Shown here in pieces: positions 1 to 5,748 of a stretch of DNA of 8,241 nucleotides; within the stretch, counting starts at the first letter, position 1; each line of letters opens with the position of its first letter. The position numbers were made by a program, and so were the translations under genes. Source of the stretch: JBBCJM01 sp037190175. GTDB taxonomy: Bacteria; Pseudomonadota; Alphaproteobacteria; Rhodobacterales; Rhodobacteraceae. The notes under the pieces were generated by a model. It did not search any database. It saw only the letters and a program-made list of their open reading frames with translations, and had not been told where the DNA came from. The stretch is taken from the NCBI GenBank assembly GCA_037190175.1, contig JBBCJM010000145.1:1-8241 (forward strand). The letters are read 5' to 3'.

Positions 1-397
1 CCAGCGTCCGCTGGCTGACCCGCAACGCGGCCTCCTGCCGGGCGCGGAACAGCGCCTCGCCCGCCGGGGTCGCGGCCACGGTCAGCCGGCGGCGGTCCAC
101 GGGGTCGGGGTGGCGCGCCGCCAGCCCCTGCGCGGCCAGCCGGTCCACCACCCCCTTCACCGTCGCCGCGTCCAGCGCCACCGCGCGGCCCAGCAGGTTC
201 TGCGACATCGGCCCCTCGGTACACAGCCGCGCCAGCACCGCGAACTGGGTGGTGGTCAGCTCCGGGATCTCCTCGCCGAAGATCGCCAGATGCCGCTGGG
301 TGGCGCGGCGCATCAGGTAGCCCACCTGATCGTCCAGCACGTAAGGCGCGGGGTCCGGCCCCGCGGGGGTCTCCGGCTGGGGGTCCCGCTGCGTCAT
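1..397 (-). CDS. MarR-family transcriptional regulator (N-terminal 132 codons; C-terminus beyond left edge)
   Basis: This is a winged helix-turn-helix DNA-binding protein, probably the local repressor of the divergent catabolic genes. The start is the ATG at 397-395 (minus strand), preceded by a weak GGAAA. After a short Pro-rich N-terminus, the helix DDQVGYLMRRATQRHLAIF (residues 22-40) is the dimerisation helix of MarR proteins that sense aromatic acids. LTTTQFAVLARL (47-58) and the recognition-helix region SQNLLGRAVALDAATVKGVVDRL (65-87) follow. The wing contains DPVDRRRLTV (98-107), the DPxDRR signature that contacts the minor groove. MarR proteins usually have about 140-170 residues, so only the last dimerisation helix is missing. 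The gene is divergent from the hydroxylase operon across 99 bp, typical of a local autoregulated repressor. NicR, the nicotinate-pathway repressor of Pseudomonas, belongs to the same family, but I cannot claim orthology. The ligand (6-hydroxynicotinate or similar) is inferred from context. Confidence 0.9.
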   Translation of the reverse strand, partial: MTQRDPQPETPAGPDPAPYVLDDQVGYLMRRATQRHLAIFGEEIPELTTTQFAVLARLCTEGPMSQNLLGRAVALDAATVKGVVDRLAAQGLAARHPDPVDRRRLTVAATPAGEALFRARQEAALRVSQRTL

Positions 398-437
398 CCG
401 TTTCCGATAGCCCCCGCGTCCCCGCGGCGCAATGGCG

Positions 438-466
438 TTGACAGGGGGCCGGGCCGGGCCGCACTG
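438..466 (+). promoter_or_regulatory. Candidate sigma-70 promoter of the hydroxylase operon
   Basis: A perfect TTGACA hexamer lies at 438-443, inside the 99-bp divergent region and 54 bp before the ATG at 497. With 17-18 bp spacing the -10 would fall near 461-467 (GCACTGT), which matches the consensus poorly. The -35 is therefore convincing and the -10 is not. A weak -10 would fit an activated or tightly repressed promoter, but the hexamer could also be chance. Confidence 0.35.
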
Positions 467-468
467 TG

Positions 469-480
469 TTTGCGTGCAAA
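469..480. promoter_or_regulatory. Candidate MarR operator: perfect inverted repeat TTTGC-GT-GCAAA
   Basis: TTTGCGTGCAAA is a perfect 5-bp inverted repeat around a 2-bp centre, and it is one of the few AT-containing patches in this GC-rich region. It lies just downstream of the predicted -10 and ends 16 bp before the start codon at 497, where a bound repressor would block initiation. MarR dimers bind short palindromes of this kind. The assignment to the divergent MarR protein rests on position and symmetry only. Confidence 0.45.
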
Positions 481-496
481 TGAGGTGGCGCCGCCG

Positions 497-1321
497 ATGA
501 CCGCCCTGCTGCGACCCTCCACCCTGGCCGAGGCCGTGGCCTGCCTGGCCCAGCCCGGGGCGCGGGTGCTGGCCGGGGGGACCGACCTCTATCCCGCGGT
601 GACCGGGGCCGACCTGCCCGGCCGGCTGGTGGACGTGGCGGGGCTGGCGGAACTGCGGGGGATCTCGGCGGCGGAGGGGGGCCTGCGGATCGGCGCCTGC
701 ACCACCTGGGCCGAGGTGGCGCGCGCCGACCTGCCCCCGGCGCTGGACATGCTGCGGGCGGCGGCGCGCGAGGTCGGCGGGCGGCAGATCCAGAACGCCG
801 GGACGGTGGGCGGCAACCTCTGCAACGCCTCGCCCGCCGCCGACGGGGTGCCGCCTTTGCTCGCCTGCGGGGCTTTGGTGGAGCTGGTGTCTGCTGCCGG
901 AGTCCGGCGCCTGCCGCTGGCGGAGTTCCTGACCGGCCCGCGCCGCACCGCGCTGGGCCCTGGCGAGATGCTGGCGGCGGTGGCGATCCCGGCGGAGGGG
1001 TTGGCGGGGCGGTCCGCCTTCCTCAAGCTGGGGGCGCGGCGGCATCTGGTGATCTCCATCGTCATGGTGGCGGTGCGGCTGGTGGTGGTGCAGGGCCGCA
1101 TTGCCGAGGCCGCGGTGGCGGTGGGCGCCTGTTCCCCGGTGGCGCGGCGGCTGCCGGGGGTGGAGGCGGGGTTGGTGGGCCTCGCCCCTGCGGATGTGAG
1201 GGTGGACCCCGCGGCCCTTGCCCCGCTCTCGCCCATCGACGACCCCCGGGCGACGGCCGCCTATCGCCTGACCGCCGCCGCCGAACTGATCCGCCGCGCG
1301 GTGGCCGAGGCGGCACGATGA
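497..1321 (+). CDS. FAD-binding subunit of a xanthine-dehydrogenase-family molybdenum hydroxylase (CoxM type)
   Basis: This is the 274-residue flavoprotein subunit that passes electrons from the iron-sulfur clusters of the partner protein to the acceptor. The FAD pyrophosphate-binding motif LAGGTDL is at residues 25-31. A second FAD motif, TVGGNLCNASPAAD, is at 103-116, and KLGARRHLVIS at 177-187 is the usual LGxR segment. The C-terminal CO-dehydrogenase-flavoprotein domain ends with DDPRATAAYRLTAAAELIRR (248-267). The length is normal for the family (about 265-300). I chose the ATG at 497 because homology begins there (MTALLRPSTLAEAVACL) and GAGGT at 482-486 is a well-placed ribosome-binding site. 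The frame stays open upstream to 110, but that stretch runs antisense to the MarR gene. The stop overlaps the next start (ATGA, 1318-1321), implying coupled translation and 1:1 subunits. The substrate of the complex (nicotinate proposed) is inferred from the downstream hnr gene. Confidence 0.93.
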   Translation: MTALLRPSTLAEAVACLAQPGARVLAGGTDLYPAVTGADLPGRLVDVAGLAELRGISAAEGGLRIGACTTWAEVARADLPPALDMLRAAAREVGGRQIQNAGTVGGNLCNASPAADGVPPLLACGALVELVSAAGVRRLPLAEFLTGPRRTALGPGEMLAAVAIPAEGLAGRSAFLKLGARRHLVISIVMVAVRLVVVQGRIAEAAVAVGACSPVARRLPGVEAGLVGLAPADVRVDPAALAPLSPIDDPRATAAYRLTAAAELIRRAVAEAAR

Positions 1322-3984
1322 CCCTGCGGCTGACCCTGAACGGCGCCCCCGTCGCCCTCTCCGCACCCCACGGCCGCCGCCTGTCCGAAGTGCTGCGCGA
1401 GGCCGCCGGGCTGACCGGCACCAAGGTCGGCTGCGACGCCGGCGATTGCGGGGCCTGCACGGTGCTGCTGGATGGCGCCCCGGTCTGCGCCTGCCTGACC
1501 CCGGCCATCCGCGCCGAGGGCCGGCGGGTGGAGACGGTGGAGGCGGAGGATGTGCTTCTGGACCGCCTGCGCCGCAGTTTCCTCGCCCACGGCGCCGCCC
1601 AATGCGGCATCTGCACGCCGGGGATGCTGATGGCCGCGCTGGGGCTCTTGCGCGAACAGCCCCGACCCTCGGCGGCCGAGGTGTCGGACGCATTGGGCGG
1701 GGTGCTCTGCCGCTGCACCGGGTACGCCAAGATCATCGCCGCAGTGGTGGTGGCGGGGGAGGGAGACACCGCCCTGCCGGATGACGGGCAGATCGGAGGC
1801 CGCATCGCCCGGCTGGACGGGGCGGCCAAGGTGGCGGGGGACTCGTTCGGCGCCGACGAATGGAAACCCGGCGGGCTGGTGCTGAAGGCGATCCGTTCTC
1901 CGCATCCCCATGCGGCCTTCGCCTTCGGGGATCTGCGGGCCTGGGTGGCCGAGACCCCCGGCGCGGTGGCGGTCTGGACCGCGGCGGATATTCCCGGGGT
2001 CAACCGCTTCGGGGTGATCCCGGCCTTCGCCGACCAGCCGGCCTTGACCCCTTCCCCCGCCCGGTTCCGCGGCGAGGCGGTGGCGCTGGCGGCCTTCGAG
2101 GACGACGGGCGGGTGCCGGACCTCTCGGGCTTTCCCGTCACATGGCAGCCTTTGCCCGCCCTGACCGACCCCGCCGAGGCGGAAACCGAAGGCGCGCTGC
2201 TGGTCCACCCCGACCGCCCCGGCAACCGGCTGATCGAGGGGCGGGTGCGGCGGGGCGACCCTGCCGCCGCGCTCATCGCCAGCGATCATATCGTGAGCCA
2301 TTCCATCGAGACGGGTTTTGTCGAACACGCCTATATCGAGCCGGAGGCCGGCGCGGCCTGGCTAGAGGGCGATATGCTGGTGATCCGCGCCTGCACCCAG
2401 GCCCCGCATATGGACCGCGAGGAGACCGCCGCGGTGCTGGGGCTGCCGCGGGACAGGGTGCGGATCGTCCCCTCGGCGGTGGGCGGCGGCTTCGGGTCCA
2501 AGCTGGACGTCAGCCTGCAACCGCTGCTGGGCCTTGCGGTGCTGAAGACCGGCCGCCCGGCGCGGATGACCTATTCAAGGGCAGAAAGCATGGCCTCCAC
2601 CACCAAGCGCCATCCCGCCCGCATCTCCGGCCGGATCGGCTGCGATGCGCAGGGTCGGCTGACCGGGATGGAGGTGACCGGCCTGTTCGACACCGGCGCC
2701 TATGCCAGCTGGGGGCCGACCGTGGCGAACCGGGTGCCGGTCCATGCCTCCGGCCCCTATCGGATGCCCCACTATCGGGCGAGCGCCCGGGCGGTGCATA
2801 CCCACAACCCCATCTCCGGCGCCTTCCGCGGCTTCGGCGTGCCGCAGGCGGCGATCTGGCAGGAGACGGCCTTCGACCTGCTGGCCGAGAAGGCGAGGAT
2901 CGACCGGCTGGAGTTCCGGCTGATGAACTGCCTGCGCGACGGGGATGCCACGGTCACCGGGCAGGTGCTGGCCACCACGGGGATCGCAACCTGCCTGGAG
3001 GCGCTGCGGCCCCACTGGGCGCAGGCTCTGGCGGAAACGGATGGCAGGGGCGTGGGGGTCGCGTCCTGCTGGTACGGCTGCGGCAATACCGCGCTGCCCA
3101 ACCCCTCGACCATCCGGATCGGGCTGACCGCCAGGGGACGGGTGACGCTGCACCAGGGGGCGACGGATATCGGCCAGGGCTCGAACACCGTGATCACCCA
3201 GATCGCCGCCGCGGCGCTGGGCCTGCCGGTGGCGGATTTCGACCTGATCGGCCCCGACACCGCGCTGACCCCGGACGCCGGCAAGACCTCGGCCAGCCGG
3301 CAGACCTTCGTCACCGGCCGGGCGGCGCAGGCGGCGGCCACGGCGCTGCGGGGCGAGATCCTGCGGCGGCTGAACCTGGGCGAGGGCGCGCAACTGGCGC
3401 TGGAAGCCGGGGCGGTCATCGGCAGGGAAGGCTCCCGCCACGCCCGGCTGGATCTGGCCGCGCTGCCACCGGACCCCCGGGGGTATCCCCTCTCGGCCGA
3501 GGAGAGCTACGACCCGCCCACCCTGCCGCTGGACGAAAACGGGCAGGGCTCGCCCTATGCCGTCTACGGCTATGGCGCGCAGATGGTGGAACTGATGGTG
3601 GACCGGGCGCTGGGCACCGTGAAACTGCTGAAGATCACCGCCGCCCATGACTTGGGCCGCGTCATCAACCGCACGCTGGCCGAGGGGCAGATCGAGGGCG
3701 GCATCGCGCAGGGGATCGGGCTGGCGCTGATGGAGGAATATATCCCCGGCCGCACCGAGAACCTGCACGACTACCTGATCCCCACCACCGGCGACGTGCC
3801 GCCCGTGCACTCGATCCTCGTCGAGGTGCCCGACCCCGAGGGGCCCTTCGGCGCCCGCGGCCTGGGCGAACACGTGCTGATCCCCACCGCCCCGGCGATC
3901 CTGAACGCGATCCGCCATGCCTGCGGGGCCATGGTCACCCGCCTGCCCGCCCTGCCCCACCGGGTGCTGGAGGCGCTGCGATGA
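1318..3984 (+). CDS. Fused [2Fe-2S] and molybdopterin-binding subunit of a molybdenum hydroxylase; proposed nicotinate-type dehydrogenase
   Basis: This 888-residue catalytic subunit hydroxylates a heteroaromatic substrate with water-derived oxygen. The N-terminal plant-type [2Fe-2S] domain has C39-x4-C44-x2-C47-x11-C59. The second [2Fe-2S] domain has C96-x2-C99 and C131-R-C133 followed by TGYAKI. After a linker comes the molybdopterin region starting near GRIARLDGAAKVAGDSF (161-177). VGGGFGSK (388-395), AFRGFGVPQ (502-510) and GQGSNTV (619-625) line the cofactor and active site. GARGLGE (845-851) carries the catalytic base Glu851. The small and large subunits are fused in one chain, as in the Desulfovibrio gigas aldehyde oxidoreductase (Mop), but here with a separate FAD subunit upstream. 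Where xanthine oxidases have a substrate-binding Glu after GFGGK, this protein has Leu396, while the Arg of AFRGFG is kept (Arg504). That argues against xanthine as substrate. It overlaps both neighbours by 4 bp (ATGA). The proposed reaction is nicotinate to 6-hydroxynicotinate, inferred from hnr next door. Confidence 0.92.
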   Translation: MTLRLTLNGAPVALSAPHGRRLSEVLREAAGLTGTKVGCDAGDCGACTVLLDGAPVCACLTPAIRAEGRRVETVEAEDVLLDRLRRSFLAHGAAQCGICTPGMLMAALGLLREQPRPSAAEVSDALGGVLCRCTGYAKIIAAVVVAGEGDTALPDDGQIGGRIARLDGAAKVAGDSFGADEWKPGGLVLKAIRSPHPHAAFAFGDLRAWVAETPGAVAVWTAADIPGVNRFGVIPAFADQPALTPSPARFRGEAVALAAFEDDGRVPDLSGFPVTWQPLPALTDPAEAETEGALLVHPDRPGNRLIEGRVRRGDPAAALIASDHIVSHSIETGFVEHAYIEPEAGAAWLEGDMLVIRACTQAPHMDREETAAVLGLPRDRVRIVPSAVGGGFGSKLDVSLQPLLGLAVLKTGRPARMTYSRAESMASTTKRHPARISGRIGCDAQGRLTGMEVTGLFDTGAYASWGPTVANRVPVHASGPYRMPHYRASARAVHTHNPISGAFRGFGVPQAAIWQETAFDLLAEKARIDRLEFRLMNCLRDGDATVTGQVLATTGIATCLEALRPHWAQALAETDGRGVGVASCWYGCGNTALPNPSTIRIGLTARGRVTLHQGATDIGQGSNTVITQIAAAALGLPVADFDLIGPDTALTPDAGKTSASRQTFVTGRAAQAAATALRGEILRRLNLGEGAQLALEAGAVIGREGSRHARLDLAALPPDPRGYPLSAEESYDPPTLPLDENGQGSPYAVYGYGAQMVELMVDRALGTVKLLKITAAHDLGRVINRTLAEGQIEGGIAQGIGLALMEEYIPGRTENLHDYLIPTTGDVPPVHSILVEVPDPEGPFGARGLGEHVLIPTAPAILNAIRHACGAMVTRLPALPHRVLEALR

Positions 3985-5417
3985 ACCCGGAGAAGCTGCG
4001 CTGCGACGCCTGCCCGGTGATGTGCTACATCGCCCCCGGCCAGACCGGCGCCTGCGACCGCTATGCCAATGCCGATGGCCGGATCGTGCGCACCGACCCG
4101 GTGCTCATGCTGTCGCACGCGCTGGACCGGGGCGAGCGGCTGGTCCCCTTCGCCGCCCGCGACTGGGACGGCGAGCCCTTCCCCGCCGACACCTTCGTCA
4201 CCGGCATCGGGGCGGGGACGACCTATCCCGACTACAAGCCCGCGCCCTTCATCGTCTCGTCGGAGGTCGAGGGGGCCGAGATGGTCACGGTGGTGACCGA
4301 GGCGATCTTCTCCTACTGCGGGGTCAAGGTGAAGATCGACACCGACCGCTTCCTGGGGCCGGAGACCGCCCCGGTGCGGGCGCAGGGCGAGGCGATCGGC
4401 CATGTCACCACCGCCGAATACGGCTCGCAGATGCTGTCGCTGGGGGGCGTGCATCACCTGACCGGGGGCTCCAAGGCCGAGGGGCGGGCCACCTGCGCCG
4501 TCATGCTGGCGCTCTGCAACGGCGAGGCGGTGGAGCTGCAGATCGACGGCGGCTCCACCGTGGTGGTGCAGGCCGGCGCGGCCCCGGTGGTGGACGGGCG
4601 GGCCGAGAACCGGATGCGGGTGGGCTGCGGCTCCGCCACCATCGGCATGTTCGCCGCCCAGTGGCAGGGCCTGGCCGACGAGGTGGTGGTGGTCGACGAC
4701 CACATCACCGGGGTGGTCAGCGAGCACCAGGCGGGGAAGGTGATCGGCTGGCAGCCCACCGGCATCAGGGTGAAGGGGCATCGCTCCACCCCCGGGCGCT
4801 ACTTCCGCGTGTCGGAGCCCGGCCTCGGCTGGGGCGGCACCCGGCTGACCGACCCCTCGGAGATCCTGGGGCCGTGGGAGGCGAAACGCGGCGCCCGGCC
4901 GGGGCTGCGGCTCCTGATGGTCTCCACCACCGGCGAGGAATTCGCCTGGTACGAGCTGGACGAGGCGCTGGTGCCGCGCGAGAGGCCGCTGCCCGAGGCG
5001 CTGCTGCCCACCGTGCGGCTGATCGACGAGAACTGCGAACCCTCGCGCTGCACGGTGCTGTTCATGGGCGGCGCGGGGGGCAGCCTGCGGGCGGGGGTGA
5101 CGAAGAACCCGGTGCGGCTGACCCGCTCCGTGCAGGCGGGGGAGACGCGGCTGACGACCGGGGGGGCCGGGGTCTATGTCTGGCCGGGCGGGGGGATCAC
5201 CTTCATGGTCGACGTGACCCGCCTGCCGCCGGGCGCCTTCGGCCATGTCCCCACCCCGGCGCTGGTGGCGCCGCTGGAGTTCACCCTGCCGCGGGACGCC
5301 TATCTCGCGCTGGGCGGACACGAGGGCGCCATCCGCCCGCTGGCGGCGGTGCGGCAGGAGGGAGGCGAATACCCCACGGCCGCGCGGGTGGTGCGGTGGG
5401 GGGAGACGGAGAGGTGA
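3981..5417 (+). CDS. hnr: 6-hydroxynicotinate reductase family iron-sulfur flavoprotein
   Basis: I recognise this 478-residue protein as a homologue of the Hnr of Eubacterium barkeri. That enzyme reduces 6-hydroxynicotinate to 1,4,5,6-tetrahydro-6-oxonicotinate and was reported to carry covalently bound flavin, one [2Fe-2S] and two [4Fe-4S] clusters. The N-terminus has a tight cysteine set C8-x2-C11-x3-C15-x9-C25, an evident [4Fe-4S] site. Other cysteines are C113 (SYCGVK), C172, C179, C216 (VGCGSATIGMF), C352 and C357 (ENCEPSRC). Glycine-rich stretches are at 74-80 (TGIGAGT), 363-367 (GGAGG) and 394-405. There is no signal peptide or membrane segment, so it is cytoplasmic. Ten cysteines cannot supply all ligands for three clusters by Cys alone, so cluster content may differ from E. 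barkeri or use a partner. The start ATG overlaps the previous stop (ATGA, 3981-3984), coupling it to the hydroxylase that would make its substrate. I call the family with good confidence. The exact substrate could be another hydroxylated pyridine or pyrimidine acid. Confidence 0.85.
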   Translation: MNPEKLRCDACPVMCYIAPGQTGACDRYANADGRIVRTDPVLMLSHALDRGERLVPFAARDWDGEPFPADTFVTGIGAGTTYPDYKPAPFIVSSEVEGAEMVTVVTEAIFSYCGVKVKIDTDRFLGPETAPVRAQGEAIGHVTTAEYGSQMLSLGGVHHLTGGSKAEGRATCAVMLALCNGEAVELQIDGGSTVVVQAGAAPVVDGRAENRMRVGCGSATIGMFAAQWQGLADEVVVVDDHITGVVSEHQAGKVIGWQPTGIRVKGHRSTPGRYFRVSEPGLGWGGTRLTDPSEILGPWEAKRGARPGLRLLMVSTTGEEFAWYELDEALVPRERPLPEALLPTVRLIDENCEPSRCTVLFMGGAGGSLRAGVTKNPVRLTRSVQAGETRLTTGGAGVYVWPGGGITFMVDVTRLPPGAFGHVPTPALVAPLEFTLPRDAYLALGGHEGAIRPLAAVRQEGGEYPTAARVVRWGETER

Positions 5418-5432
5418 GGGCTTGCTGCAAGG

Positions 5433-5486
5433 CTGGGGGGCTGTCTGCCCCCCAGACCCCCCGAGGATATTTGAGGACAGAAGAAG
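5433..5486 (+). repeat. Rhodobacteraceae-type hairpin repeat, forward copy
   Basis: A perfect 9-bp stem CTGGGGGGC / GCCCCCCAG (5433-5441 with 5447-5455) encloses a TGTCT loop. It is followed by six C's and the tail GAGGATATTTGAGGACAG plus AAGAAG (5463-5486). It starts 15 bp after the hnr stop. I know similar 'GGGGGC..GCCCCC..GAGGATATTT..AGAAG' sequences as intergenic repeats in Rhodobacter/Paracoccus/Roseobacter genomes; this is recollection, not a search result. There is no T run, so it is not a standard intrinsic terminator. It may act as an mRNA 3'-end stabiliser or attenuator. Confidence 0.75.
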
Positions 5487-5637
5487 CTACAGGATGTTTC
5501 GGGGTCCAACGCGCGCCGGCGCGGGAGGCCAGGCCAAGCCGGCCGGACGCGCGTCTTCTCCTGCCACGGTCATCGGCTTCCCAGCCTGTACCGTGGATGC
5601 AGGGTGCTCCGATTCTTCTGAATGAACCGTTAACGCC

Positions 5638-5731
5638 CTTCTTCTGTCCGAAAATATCCTCGGGGGGTTGGCCATCGGTTTCGCCATCGGTTCGAGAAAC
5701 CGATGGACTGGGGGGGGCAGACAGCCCCCCC
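5638..5731 (-). repeat. Same hairpin repeat, inverted copy with an inserted segment
   Basis: Read on the minus strand, this copy has the hairpin GGGGGGGC / GCCCCCCC (8-bp stem 5711-5718 with 5724-5731, loop AGACA on the plus strand). After an extra segment of about 40 bp come the six C's and the tail ending in GGACAGAAGAAG. The 24-nt tail differs from the forward copy at only two adjacent positions (GA versus TC). The insert holds GCCATCGGTT twice as a direct repeat (5671-5680 and 5683-5692) and a secondary hairpin at 5684-5706. The copy ends 17 bp before the start codon of the UPF0280 gene. Confidence 0.75.
5684..5706. repeat. Secondary hairpin CCATCGGTT / AACCGATGG inside the inverted repeat copy
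   Basis: A perfect 9-bp stem (5684-5692 with 5698-5706) encloses a CGAGA loop. Its left arm is also present as a tandem direct copy at 5672-5680, so two left arms compete for one right arm. This segment is absent from the forward element at 5433-5486, so it looks like an insertion or expansion between hairpin and tail. Confidence 0.7.
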
Positions 5732-5748
5732 GGCGCCGGAGCCGGGCG

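Larger units (their letters stand above)
5418..5748. other. 331-bp non-coding gap holding two inverted repeat copies
   Basis: This is the only break in an otherwise overlapping gene string. The two ends carry inverted copies of one hairpin element (5433-5486 and 5638-5731). The middle 150 bp (5487-5637) shows no convincing ORF, homology or tRNA. It contains the 12-bp palindrome CGCGCCGGCGCG at 5512-5523 and a more AT-rich stretch around 5605-5645. I see no clear -35/-10 pair for the downstream UPF0280 gene, and no hairpin followed by a T run. The downstream genes may be read through from the hnr side or have an unseen promoter here. Confidence 0.7.

Noticed and set aside
110..496. Upstream extension of the FAD subunit to an ATG at 110
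   Set aside because: This stretch is antisense to the MarR gene, reads as Arg/His-rich nonsense and has no FAD-subunit homology, while ATG 497 has a good ribosome-binding site.
1318..3984. Calling the hydroxylase a xanthine dehydrogenase or aldehyde oxidoreductase by name
   Set aside because: The family is right, but the Leu396 substitution and the coupling to hnr point to another substrate, so a specific name would overstate the evidence.
5421..5431. CTTGCTGCAAG as a second operator resembling TTTGCGTGCAAA
   Set aside because: The half-sites look alike (TTGC/GCAA), but the centre is 1 bp instead of 2, it lies 4 bp after the hnr stop, and short palindromes of this size are expected by chance.
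5433..5455. Intrinsic terminator after hnr
   Set aside because: The 9-bp GC stem is strong, but it is followed by a C-run and mixed sequence, not a T-run. I call it a repeat hairpin instead.
5512..5523. Palindrome CGCGCCGGCGCG as a regulatory site
   Set aside because: It is all G/C in a GC-rich context and self-complementary by composition; nothing else supports a function.
5668..5748. N-terminal extension of the UPF0280 protein to an ATG at 5668
   Set aside because: The extension would translate the hairpin repeat, has no family homology, and ATG 5749 has GGAG 7 bp upstream.
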